Translations under genes and position numbers: made by a program
Shown: positions 1 to 6,383 of the stretch, one piece after another
Layout: each line of letters starts with the position of its first letter
Numbering within the stretch: the stretch's first letter is position 1
Source of the DNA: Holophagaceae bacterium
GTDB taxonomy: Bacteria > Acidobacteriota > Holophagae > Holophagales > Holophagaceae
Assembly: GCA_025353305.1 (NCBI GenBank)
Contig: JANXQX010000103.1
Span: 1-13,055, forward strand
Length of the DNA stretch: 13,055 bases
Direction: 5' to 3'
The notes under the pieces: model-generated
Databases searched by the model: none
Seen by the model: only the letters and a program-made list of their open reading frames with translations
Told to the model about the DNA's origin: nothing

Positions 1-189
1 CCAGGCACATACAAAGTGCGCGCCAATTACTTTGGAACCCGCCAGCAGAGCGTCATCGGCGCCACCACCGTCTCCCTGGAACTCTACCTGCACTACGCCA
101 GCGGCAAAGTGGAAAACAAGTCCGTAATCCTGCGCCTCACCGGGAACAGCAGGCTAGTGGACGTGGGGGAGTTCGTGTTCGTGAAGTGA
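1..189 (+). CDS. 3' end of a DUF2135-domain protein (partial, cut by window edge)
   Basis: The frame is open from base 1 and ends at TGA 187-189, giving the last 62 residues of a larger protein. The tail reads as a beta-rich segment with GTYKVRANYFGTRQQ followed by alternating hydrophobic strands (VSLELYLHY, SVILRLTG, VGEFVFVK). This matches what I know of the C-terminal DUF2135 domain, often attached to VIT/von Willebrand A or alpha-2-macroglobulin-like surface proteins of Gram-negative bacteria. The upstream domains are outside the window, so the full architecture and any signal peptide cannot be judged. It converges on the SnoaL-like gene, with a hairpin-rich repeat between them. The family call is recognition of the motif only. 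Confidence 0.7.
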   Translation, partial: PGTYKVRANYFGTRQQSVIGATTVSLELYLHYASGKVENKSVILRLTGNSRLVDVGEFVFVK

Positions 190-237
190 TCGGGTCCTAC
201 ATATAGTCGAGTTGCGTTCAGAAAAGAAAAAATTTAC

Positions 238-379
238 CGCCAAGACGCCAAGCGCGCCAAGAGTTCGAATGTCTCGCGTATCGGCTGAACCGATATGCGA
301 GACGAAATGAAATCTGGTGATGAAACATTTTGAATCTAACTAGGTGTTTGTTTTTCTTGGCGTTCTTGGCGCCTTGGCG
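238..379 (+). repeat. Dispersed nested inverted repeat, copy 1
   Basis: The outer arms at 238-261 and 356-379 are each three CGCCAAG-type units and are reverse complements over 21 of 24 bases. Inside lies a second hairpin: GTCTCGCGTATCGG (271-284) pairs with 290-303 around a 5-base loop, with a single G-T exception that would still pair as G-U in RNA. The rest carries GAAATCTGGTGAT and CATTTTGAA, both shared with copy 2. A-rich sequence flanks the outside (221-233). It occupies the gap between two converging gene ends, so it could fold in either transcript and act as a bidirectional 3' structure. It encodes no convincing protein and looks like a non-autonomous, MITE- or REP-like element. Confidence 0.85.
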
Positions 380-399
380 ATGATTTTTAAAAATGTTAA

Positions 400-786
400 T
401 CAACCCATCAGCTTCGCGATGGTGGGGCCGGCATCCCAATACCCGCGAAGCTCAGCGATGCGGCCCGATTCATCCAGATGAACCACATCGATGCCTTCGA
501 ACGTGGCCTCGGCACCGTTGCGGCCTTTCCCCTCGCAACGAAAGGCGACGGCCCAATTGGAACCATTGCCCTGAACCTCCCGCGGGAAGAGCCTCACCGA
601 CGCGAAGAGCGAACCCAGGCCCTCAAGAAACTGTTTCACACCCGCGGGTGAACCATTCACGGGGCTGCCGACAGGATCCTCGTGATGGCAAGGATCCGCG
701 AAACAGGCCGCGGCCTTCTCGAAATCCAAGGCCGAAATGGCATCGTAGTAGGCCTGGATGGACGGCGGCAATTCGAGCGAGCTCAC
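400..786 (-). CDS. SnoaL-like / NTF2-fold protein
   Basis: The 128-residue product has the usual size and layout of the SnoaL/NTF2-like superfamily. An N-terminal helix (IQAYYDAISALDFEKAAACF) leads into HEDPVGSPVNG, then a helix (GVKQFLEGLGSLF), then a curved sheet ending in IDVVHLDESGRIAELRGYWD. Members are small alpha+beta cones acting as isomerases, hydrolases or ligand binders, and nothing here fixes the substrate. No signal peptide is seen, so it is probably cytosolic. The start is GTG at 786, supported by an AGGAGG Shine-Dalgarno (complement of 791-796) four bases upstream. It lies 97 bp downstream of recG on the same strand and may be read with it. Confidence 0.85.
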   Translation of the reverse strand: MSSLELPPSIQAYYDAISALDFEKAAACFADPCHHEDPVGSPVNGSPAGVKQFLEGLGSLFASVRLFPREVQGNGSNWAVAFRCEGKGRNGAEATFEGIDVVHLDESGRIAELRGYWDAGPTIAKLMG

Positions 787-883
787 GGGACCTCCTGGGG
801 GGTTGTTGCTGGGTTGTCAACCTAGGATGCCAGGCAGTGTCCTTGGTGTGACAATGCCCATACTTCGCGGCCATTTGTTTCGA

Positions 884-3001
884 TCAACTCACTTCGGCCA
901 ACCTCAGCCGCTCCTGTTCTCGTTGCAGCCAATCTGCCTGTGCGTCGCTCAGGCCCGCGGCAATGGCTTTGGCCGCGGCCTCCCGGCAGAGCTGCAGCAG
1001 CTTCCGGTCCCTTACGAGATCAGCCACCTGGAATTGCGGCAGGCCCGCCTGCCTGGTGCCAAAGAACTCTCCGGGGCCGCGGATCTGCAGATCCGTTTGG
1101 GCGATCTTGAAGCCATCCTGGGTTTCCACCAGCACGTGCAGCCGTTCAGTTTCAACACCCGAGATCATCAGGAAGAAACTGCGGTTCGCACCGCGTCCCA
1201 CGCGTCCCCGGAGCTGGTGCAGTTGCGACAGGCCAAACCGTTCGGCATGATCCACCACCATCACCGAGGCATTCGGCACATCCACGCCCACCTCGATGAC
1301 CGTGGTGGCCAGGAGCAGTTTTGCGTCCCCCTGGACAAAACGAGCCATGCGGGCCGCCATTTCATCGGGCTTGAGACGCCCGTGGACGACCTCCAGATCG
1401 AGGCCCGGAAAACGGGATCGGAGAAGGTTTTCCATGGTCTGGATATCGCGGAGCCTTACTTTGCTTTCATCTGTCGGATCGATGGCCGGACTCACCACGA
1501 AGGCCTGGCGCCCCGCCCTGGTTTCCTTCTCGACCAGGTCCCAGGCCCGCTCGGCGCCATCGGTGTCCAGCAGCCGGGTGGTGATGGGCTGGCGGCCGGG
1601 CGGCAGTTCATCGAGTACCGATTGATCGAGATCTCCGAACAGCGAAAGGGCCAATGAGCGTGGGATGGGCGTGGCGCTCATCACGAGCCAATGGGGGTCA
1701 AGGCCCTTCTGCTTCAGGGCCTCGCGCTGCTTCACACCGAATCGATGCTGTTCGTCCACCACCACCAGACGCAGGTCGCTGAATTTCACGGCCTCCTGGA
1801 ACAGCGCGTGGGTGCCGATGATGTAGCGGGCTTCGCCGTTGGCGATGCGTGCCATGGCCTCGCGTTTTTCCGCCACCTTCATGGGGCCCAGGAGCAGTTG
1901 GATGCGGTGGGCTTCATCCCCCAGCAGCCGCTCGAAGCTCAAGGCATGCTGGCGGGCCAGGACTTCAGTGGGCGCCAGGAGGGCCCCCTGGCCCCCGGTC
2001 TCGGCCACCATGGCCATGGAAAGAAAGGCGACCAGCGTTTTCCCAGAGCCGACATCCCCCTGCAAGAGGCGATGCATGACGCGCCCGGAGGTAAGGTCGT
2101 CCACGATTTCCTTGAAGACCTTGCGCTGCGCGTTCGTGAGGTGGAAGGGCAGGAAGGATTTCAGACGTTCCCTCAAGTCCAGGGACGTGGGCACCACCAG
2201 GCCGCGGCGTTTCAAGCGTCCCGCGCGACGGAGCTCCACGCCCAGGGCGAAGGCGAACAGTTCCTCCATGGCCAGGCGCTGATGGGCGGGTGTCTCGCGC
2301 AGGTTCAACAGGCGTCCATCGCTTTCGTCCGGCGGCTGATGCAACAGCCGCAGCGCTGTCAGCGTGTCGGGCAGGTGCCTGCAAAGCTCCGTGGGCAGCC
2401 ATTCTTCGGGCGGAAAGGCACGAAGAATGGCTTCTTCAACCAGCTTTTTCCGAACCAGGCTACTGATGGGGCCCATCTTCCGATAAAGCGGCAGGAAGCG
2501 GCGAACCCATATTTCATCGAGCCCGCCTTTGATATTCTCACTCCCGGGACGGCCCATCAGTTCGGTATGCGGCCCGCGCATTTCCAGGCCGTTCCGGCCA
2601 TTCAACAGCGGCCCGAAGGCCAGCAGCCGATCACCGATCTTCAGGCTGCGCCCCAGGTAGGGCTGATTGAAAAAGACGAGTTTCAACATTCCCGTGCCGT
2701 CGTTGAGCAGCACTTCGGTCAGGCTCATGCGCTGGATCCGCGTCAGGCTCTGGCGCACATCGTGTACTAGGCCGAGAACCGTGATTATCTCGCGGTCCTC
2801 CAGGCCGAGTTCAAACCCCCGCATCTCTAGGTCGCCGAGCGGCACGATGGATCCCCGGTCGACATAGCGGTAGGGCAGCTGCATCAGCAGGTCGCGCAAG
2901 GTGCGGATGCCCGCTTCCTGTAAGGCCGCCGCACGCGCGGGCCCCAGGCCGCGGAGAACCGTGGCCTGGGTGCTGAGGGGGAGAGGCGCGAGGGAGGACA
3001 T
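884..3001 (-). CDS. recG: ATP-dependent DNA helicase RecG
   Basis: RecG is a branch-migrating DNA translocase that remodels stalled replication forks and Holliday junctions. The 705-residue product has the family's usual length. An N-terminal helix-hairpin-helix-like segment (LRGLGPARAAALQEAGI, about 16-32) precedes the OB-fold wedge domain (about 70-150). The superfamily 2 motor follows: Walker A GDVGSGKT 315-322, APTEVLA 343-349, DEQH box 416-419, SATPIPR 442-448, TTVIEVGVDVPNA 566-578 and QLRGRVGRG 596-604. The C-terminal TDLQIRGPGEFFGTRQAG (636-653) contains the TRG-type motif that couples ATP use to DNA translocation. I chose ATG 3001 because the 47 in-frame codons upstream translate the repetitive mosaic. 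No good Shine-Dalgarno is visible, so the exact start is less certain than the identity. It is divergent from the PilT-like gene. Confidence 0.97.
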   Translation of the reverse strand: MSSLAPLPLSTQATVLRGLGPARAAALQEAGIRTLRDLLMQLPYRYVDRGSIVPLGDLEMRGFELGLEDREIITVLGLVHDVRQSLTRIQRMSLTEVLLNDGTGMLKLVFFNQPYLGRSLKIGDRLLAFGPLLNGRNGLEMRGPHTELMGRPGSENIKGGLDEIWVRRFLPLYRKMGPISSLVRKKLVEEAILRAFPPEEWLPTELCRHLPDTLTALRLLHQPPDESDGRLLNLRETPAHQRLAMEELFAFALGVELRRAGRLKRRGLVVPTSLDLRERLKSFLPFHLTNAQRKVFKEIVDDLTSGRVMHRLLQGDVGSGKTLVAFLSMAMVAETGGQGALLAPTEVLARQHALSFERLLGDEAHRIQLLLGPMKVAEKREAMARIANGEARYIIGTHALFQEAVKFSDLRLVVVDEQHRFGVKQREALKQKGLDPHWLVMSATPIPRSLALSLFGDLDQSVLDELPPGRQPITTRLLDTDGAERAWDLVEKETRAGRQAFVVSPAIDPTDESKVRLRDIQTMENLLRSRFPGLDLEVVHGRLKPDEMAARMARFVQGDAKLLLATTVIEVGVDVPNASVMVVDHAERFGLSQLHQLRGRVGRGANRSFFLMISGVETERLHVLVETQDGFKIAQTDLQIRGPGEFFGTRQAGLPQFQVADLVRDRKLLQLCREAAAKAIAAGLSDAQADWLQREQERLRLAEVS

Positions 3002-3033
3002 TGCACTAAGCGTATCGGCTCTCTTTAAAAGGC

Positions 3034-3068
3034 GATGGGCTTTGGGCGGTGGGCAATGGGCTGTGGGC
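3034..3068. repeat. Heptamer tandem repeat (five nnTGGGC units)
   Basis: Five contiguous 7-bp units are present: GATGGGC, TTTGGGC, GGTGGGC, AATGGGC and TGTGGGC. The last five bases are invariant and the first two vary freely. A degenerate sixth unit (GGTAGGA) follows at 3069-3075. It lies in the divergent gap, 33 bp upstream of the recG start codon. Degenerate heptamer arrays of this kind resemble the short tandemly repeated repetitive (STRR) sequences known from cyanobacteria. No role can be read from the sequence. Confidence 0.8.
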
Positions 3069-3083
3069 GGTAGGACTTGACTC

Positions 3084-3210
3084 GGGGCGCCGCCCCTCGC
3101 CCCTTCGGGGCCGCAACGCTTCGCGTTCGGTCCTATCCTCACCTTCGGTTCGGTCGCATGGTAGGGCTTGGGAAACCGGCCGTCCTCTGTTCACCGCCCG
3201 GCCTTCGGCC
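3084..3210. repeat. Cluster of small three-base-loop hairpins between divergent genes
   Basis: Five small perfect hairpins occur in a row, each with a three-base loop: GGGGC-GCC-GCCCC (3084-3096), GCCCC-TTC-GGGGC (3099-3111), AACGC-TTC-GCGTT (3115-3127), ACC-TTC-GGT (3141-3149) and GGCC-TTC-GGCC (3200-3210). Four of the five use TTC as the loop. They fill the space between recG and the PilT-like gene, where promoters for both should lie. They might act as intergenic repeats, transcript structures or terminator-like roadblocks, but no T-run follows any of them. A similar cluster lies at 12976-13017. Confidence 0.6.
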
Positions 3211-3243
3211 TATCATGAGCCTTAATAATCTAAATTACTTTTT

Positions 3244-3248
3244 AGGAG
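3244..3248 (+). promoter_or_regulatory. Ribosome binding site that decides the start of the PilT-like gene
   Basis: AGGAG at 3244-3248 touches the first in-frame ATG (3249-3251) with no spacer, which is too close for normal initiation. The in-frame GTG at 3255-3257 sits six bases away, a usual spacing. The site therefore favours GTG 3255 as the true start. The AT-rich stretch just upstream (3219-3243) is the only part of the divergent gap that looks like a promoter or leader, but no clear -35/-10 pair is visible. Confidence 0.6.
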
Positions 3249-3254
3249 ATGTCC

Positions 3255-4754
3255 GTGGCCAAGCTGGACAAGTTCCTGGCCCAGATGCTCGCCAAGGGCG
3301 CGGCCACGCTGCACCTGGACCCCGGACAATTCCCGGCCATGGAACTCCCCGGGGGCCATCGGGTGACTTTGAGTTCCCAGGAACTGGTGGGGGCGGTGCT
3401 GGACGGCCTGGCCAAGGAAATCCTGCCGGAGGAGTTTGCAACGAGTTATCTCCGCGGTGAGCAGGTGCGGTTCCACTACACCTTTGAAGCCGAATCCTTC
3501 CAGTTCCTGCTCCAGCGCAGCACCATCGGAACGCGCATTCTGGCTGGCAGGGTGCGCGCCCTGTCCCCAGACGCCATGCCGGCGCCCACGGAGGCCAGCA
3601 CCGGCGACTTCCTTGTCCCCAAAGGCCCAGCCCCCGCAAGAGTGCTCAGCATGGACAGCCTGATCAACTGGATGCTGGATCTCGGCGGCTCTGATGTCTA
3701 TTTGAACGCGGGGGAATCGCCGTTGCTGCGGCATCAAGGACGCATTGGATCTGTGGAGGGGTTCAAGCCCATTCCAGCGAAGGATCTCTCAGACCTGCTC
3801 AAGGGCATCACACCCAAGACCAATTGGGATGCCTTCGAGCGAGGCCTGGATACGGAATTCGCCTACAACGATGGCACCCGGAACTGCCGCCTGCGGGTCT
3901 CCCTCTTTCACGATGCGCTAGGCCCCGCGGTGGCGCTGCGCATCATGCCCACGGAAGTGCCCGACGCGGACACGCTGGGGCTGAGCGATCCCGTCCGCCG
4001 GCTGGTGCAGTTCAACCATGGCCTGGTGGTCATCGCGGGGCCCAGTGGCAGCGGGCGCACCACCACGGTCTCGGCCCTGGTGGCCATCGCCCATGAGACC
4101 CGACACGGATTCATCGTGACCATCGAGGACGCTATCGAATTCCCCTTTTTGCAAGGCAATGCGCTGGTACGCCAGCGGGAAGTTGGCCGCGATCCGGCCC
4201 GCCAGAAACAGGCCATCCGCGCTGCCTTGCGCCAGGCCCCGGACATCCTCGTGGTTGGCGAATTGCGCGACGCTGAAACCGTGGAGTTGGCTTTGGACGC
4301 GGCGGGCTCCGGCCGGCTGGTGCTGGCGATGCTTTCGGCCACTTCTGCGCTGGATTCGATCAGCCGCCTGAGCGAAGTCTTTGGTCCGGATCACCAGCCT
4401 TTCATCCGGGCACGACTGGCCGATTCACTGAAGGCCGTAATGTGCCAGACCCTGCTGAAAAAGAATGGCGGCGGTCGGGTGGCGGTCATCGAGACCATTT
4501 TCAACAACCCGCAGATCTCGGGTCTGATCCGCAAGGGCGAGATCGAAGAGATTCCCGCCGCGATGAAGACCGGCCGCCAGTACGGCCAGCTGTTGCAGAA
4601 CGAAGTGCTTGTGAAACTCATCAAGGACAAGGCCATCGAACCCATGGAGGCCTACCGGAAATGCCACGACCGCGAGACCTTCATCCAGGCCTGCAAGAAA
4701 GCCGGAATCCCGTTCGATCCCAGGAAAGATGGAGAAGAGAAAGCGGGGGCCTGA
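3255..4754 (+). CDS. PilT-like secretion ATPase with tandem N-terminal domains and altered catalytic motifs
   Basis: This protein belongs to the PilT/GspE family of hexameric ATPases that drive type IV pilus retraction and related machines at the inner membrane. Residues are numbered from ATG 3249. Two PilT-type N-terminal domains stand in tandem (about 6-106 and 135-235); normal PilT has one. The second keeps the arginines of the RxRV and ALRIMP motifs (216, 231). The RecA-like core follows. Its Walker A is GPSGSGRTTT (264-273), with arginine 270 where lysine is expected. The Asp box IEDAIEF (292-298), Walker B with glutamate 338 (ILVVGELRD) and QREVG (309-313) are kept. The His box reads LSATSA (362-367) instead of LHTTSA, so serine 363 replaces the conserved histidine. 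The C-terminal ISGLIRKGEIEEI (423-435) matches the PilT signature. It is about 500 residues against about 350-370 for PilT. It may be a weakly active or regulatory PilT/PilU paralogue. No other pilus gene is in the window. Confidence 0.88.
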   Translation: MAKLDKFLAQMLAKGAATLHLDPGQFPAMELPGGHRVTLSSQELVGAVLDGLAKEILPEEFATSYLRGEQVRFHYTFEAESFQFLLQRSTIGTRILAGRVRALSPDAMPAPTEASTGDFLVPKGPAPARVLSMDSLINWMLDLGGSDVYLNAGESPLLRHQGRIGSVEGFKPIPAKDLSDLLKGITPKTNWDAFERGLDTEFAYNDGTRNCRLRVSLFHDALGPAVALRIMPTEVPDADTLGLSDPVRRLVQFNHGLVVIAGPSGSGRTTTVSALVAIAHETRHGFIVTIEDAIEFPFLQGNALVRQREVGRDPARQKQAIRAALRQAPDILVVGELRDAETVELALDAAGSGRLVLAMLSATSALDSISRLSEVFGPDHQPFIRARLADSLKAVMCQTLLKKNGGGRVAVIETIFNNPQISGLIRKGEIEEIPAAMKTGRQYGQLLQNEVLVKLIKDKAIEPMEAYRKCHDRETFIQACKKAGIPFDPRKDGEEKAGA

Positions 4755-4755
4755 A

Positions 4756-4771
4756 ATCGGCTTGTACCGAT
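4756..4771. repeat. Small ATCGG/CCGAT hairpin after the PilT-like gene
   Basis: ATCGG-cttgta-CCGAT forms a 5-bp stem two bases after the stop codon of the ATPase gene. It resembles the inner hairpin of repeat copies 1 and 3 (TATCGGCT...CCGATA) but lies just outside the left arm of copy 2, whose own inner hairpin is degraded. It has no following T-run, so a terminator role is not supported. Confidence 0.4.
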
Positions 4772-4791
4772 CACAAATAGAAAAACTTCAA

Positions 4792-4934
4792 CGCCAAGAA
4801 TGCCAAGAACGCCAAGAATACCTTTGTCTCACATATCATCCCGACCAATACAAGGGACAAAACGAAATCTGGTGATTAATCATTTTGAACGTGACTTGGT
4901 ATTTGATTTTCTTGGCGTTCTTGGCGTCTTGGCG
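4792..4934 (+). repeat. Dispersed nested inverted repeat, copy 2
   Basis: The outer arms at 4792-4816 and 4911-4934 are built of CGCCAAG-type units and pair over nearly their whole length. The right arm is almost identical to that of copy 1. The inner part starts CCTTTGTCTC...TATC, as in copy 3, but its inner hairpin is degraded to TTTGTC (4823-4828) and GACAAA (4856-4861). The second half shares GAAATCTGGTGAT and CATTTTGAA with copy 1 in the same order. Like copy 1, it lies between converging gene ends (the PilT-like gene and the FAD oxidoreductase). Total length is within one base of copy 1 although the internal sequence has drifted. Confidence 0.85.
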
Positions 4935-4960
4935 GTAATCCGTTTATTGAATGCCAACTT

Positions 4961-6058
4961 TTAACAGTGCCGCTCCACCACGTGCTGCGCGAGGGCCAGG
5001 CAGGCGGTCAGTCCTGGCGAATCGATGCCGAACAGATTGATCAGGCCAGGCACGCCATGCTCGGCTTCGCCTTGGATCAGGAAGTCGCGCCACGGCGCGT
5101 CCGGCCCTTGGATCTTGGGGCGGATGCCGGCGTATGCGGGTTGCAGGGAATCGTCTGGAAGGCTTGGCCAGTAGCGCCGCACCGCCTCATAAAAACCTTC
5201 GGCACGGGCCGGATCCACGCTGTAGTCGATGGCATCCACCCACTCGGCATCGGGCCCGAAACGCGCCTGCCCCGCCAGGTCGAGCGTCAGGTGGACACCC
5301 AGCCAATCGTTCACCGGAACCGGGTAGACCAACCGCGAAAAGGGCGCAGGCCCCGCAAACGAAAAGTAGCATCCCTTGGACAGATGCAAAGGGGGTACCG
5401 CCTCCGCATGGATGCCTTCGATGCTTGCGGCCACGGCCTGGGCGCCCAGCCCTGCGCAGTTGAAGAAACGGCTCGCCAGCAGGCTCGTGGGCTCCTGGCC
5501 GCCCACGTCCAGGATGATGCCTTCTGGATGGGCGCTACCTCTCACCAATGGGCTGCGAAGCACCAGCACCGTTCCATTCTGCTCCGCATCCACCAGCAGG
5601 GCCCGCATCAGGCCGTGGCTGTCCACGATGCCCGTGGAAGGCGAATACAAAGCCGCGGCGCAGCGCAGCCGGGGTTCCATGGAAGTGGCAACAGATGAAT
5701 CCAGCCATTCCAGATAAACGCCATTCGCCGAGGCCTGAGTCTGGACTTGGTGAAGCACAGCGAGCTGGTCTTCTTCCGTGGCCACGATCAGTTTGCCGCA
5801 ACGCTCATGCGCCACGCCCCGGGCCGCGCAGAAGTCGTACAGCATGCGGTTTCCGGAAACGCAAAGCGAAGCTTTGAGGGAGTCCTTCCGGTAGTAGATA
5901 CCCGCATGCACCACTTCGCTGTTGCGGGAACTGATGCCCGTGCCGATACGATCCTCGGATTCCAGGATCAGAACTTCGTGGCCCGCCAACGCCAGTGCCC
6001 GGGCCACCGCCAGCCCCACGACACCCGCACCTGCCACCACGCATTCGACCCGGTCCAT
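4961..6058 (-). CDS. FAD-dependent oxidoreductase, L-2-hydroxyglutarate oxidase-like (DAO family)
   Basis: The 365-residue product has the glycine-rich FAD/ADP-binding turn GAGVVG (10-15) and an acidic residue ending the second strand (ILE, 31-33). The segment ISSRNSEVVHAGIYY (42-56) is characteristic of L-2-hydroxyglutarate dehydrogenase/oxidase (LhgO/L2HGDH) relatives. GIVDSHGL (143-150), FFNCAGLGAQ (198-207), YAGIRPKI (309-316) and FGIDSPGLTA (343-352) also match the DAO fold around the flavin. Such enzymes oxidise L-2-hydroxyglutarate or a similar 2-hydroxyacid and pass electrons to oxygen or quinone. The substrate is inferred, and it could be another DAO-family oxidase. It is somewhat shorter than E. 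coli LhgO. ATG 6058 lies four codons before the first beta strand. No Shine-Dalgarno is visible. Confidence 0.85.
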   Translation of the reverse strand: MDRVECVVAGAGVVGLAVARALALAGHEVLILESEDRIGTGISSRNSEVVHAGIYYRKDSLKASLCVSGNRMLYDFCAARGVAHERCGKLIVATEEDQLAVLHQVQTQASANGVYLEWLDSSVATSMEPRLRCAAALYSPSTGIVDSHGLMRALLVDAEQNGTVLVLRSPLVRGSAHPEGIILDVGGQEPTSLLASRFFNCAGLGAQAVAASIEGIHAEAVPPLHLSKGCYFSFAGPAPFSRLVYPVPVNDWLGVHLTLDLAGQARFGPDAEWVDAIDYSVDPARAEGFYEAVRRYWPSLPDDSLQPAYAGIRPKIQGPDAPWRDFLIQGEAEHGVPGLINLFGIDSPGLTACLALAQHVVERHC

Positions 6059-6107
6059 GCGACTAGTGTGCCGCGATGGGGTGGATGACTTCTACAACCG
6101 GCTTGGA

Positions 6108-6368
6108 TCAGGAAACAGGGCCGGCGAATCGCCAGTGAAAACGAATTGGCCTGGATCCTGGACTGTCGCCCCGGCCATCCCAGCCGAGGCCGATGACCGA
6201 CAAGCTCCCCGTGGCGCTTCCGATCTGGCTGGCCCCGCCGTTGGCCTGGTGGATCCAGCCGGTATTGGTCACGGTGGACGTCGAGGTCTGCGAGGGCACC
6301 TTATTGTTGGGCATCGCCGCGAAACCGAAATTGTTGGCCCCCGCAGGCACGGGGGCGGGGTGAAGCAA
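6108..6368 (-). CDS. Short unassigned frame, possible remnant of a lost gene
   Basis: This is the only content of the 325-bp gap between the FAD enzyme and the lipoprotein gene. The frame could start at a TTG (6366-6368) with no ribosome binding site; an in-frame TGA lies five codons further upstream. Most of it (about residues 5-66, APVPAGANNFGF to GLGWDGRGDS) uses GC-rich third positions like real genes here and reads as a Ser/Thr/Gly/Asn-rich extracellular-type segment. After about residue 66 codon use becomes irregular. I do not recognise the family. It could be the 3' remnant of a secreted protein, a very small gene, or noncoding sequence. Confidence 0.3.
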   Translation of the reverse strand: MLHPAPVPAGANNFGFAAMPNNKVPSQTSTSTVTNTGWIHQANGGASQIGSATGSLSVIGLGWDGRGDSPGSRPIRFHWRFAGPVS

Positions 6369-6383
6369 CAGAGTGGGGAATCA

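Noticed and set aside
238..379. CRISPR array, suggested by repeated CGCCAAG units
   Set aside because: The units are adjacent and in opposite orientation as hairpin arms, with no spacers of even length and no cas genes.
218..439. Minus-strand open frame of 73 codons across repeat copy 1
   Set aside because: It is a translation of the inverted repeat and its flanks, and it overlaps the real SnoaL-like gene end.
827..842. Possible promoter pair before the SnoaL-like gene, and the GGTTGTCAACC palindrome at 813-823
   Set aside because: The -10 match is poor, and a single 11-base palindrome is not enough to claim an operator.
758..1657. Plus-strand frame of about 300 codons opposite recG
   Set aside because: It is the mirror of recG in a GC-rich genome; the minus strand has all RecG motifs and this frame has no recognisable fold.
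1691..2770. Plus-strand frame of about 360 codons opposite recG
   Set aside because: It is antisense shadow of recG, with His/Gln-rich composition typical of reversed GC-rich genes.
3002..3142. N-terminal extension of RecG by 47 residues to an upstream start
   Set aside because: The extension translates the heptamer array and hairpins (PTAHCPPPKAH-like) and precedes the normal RecG N-terminus.
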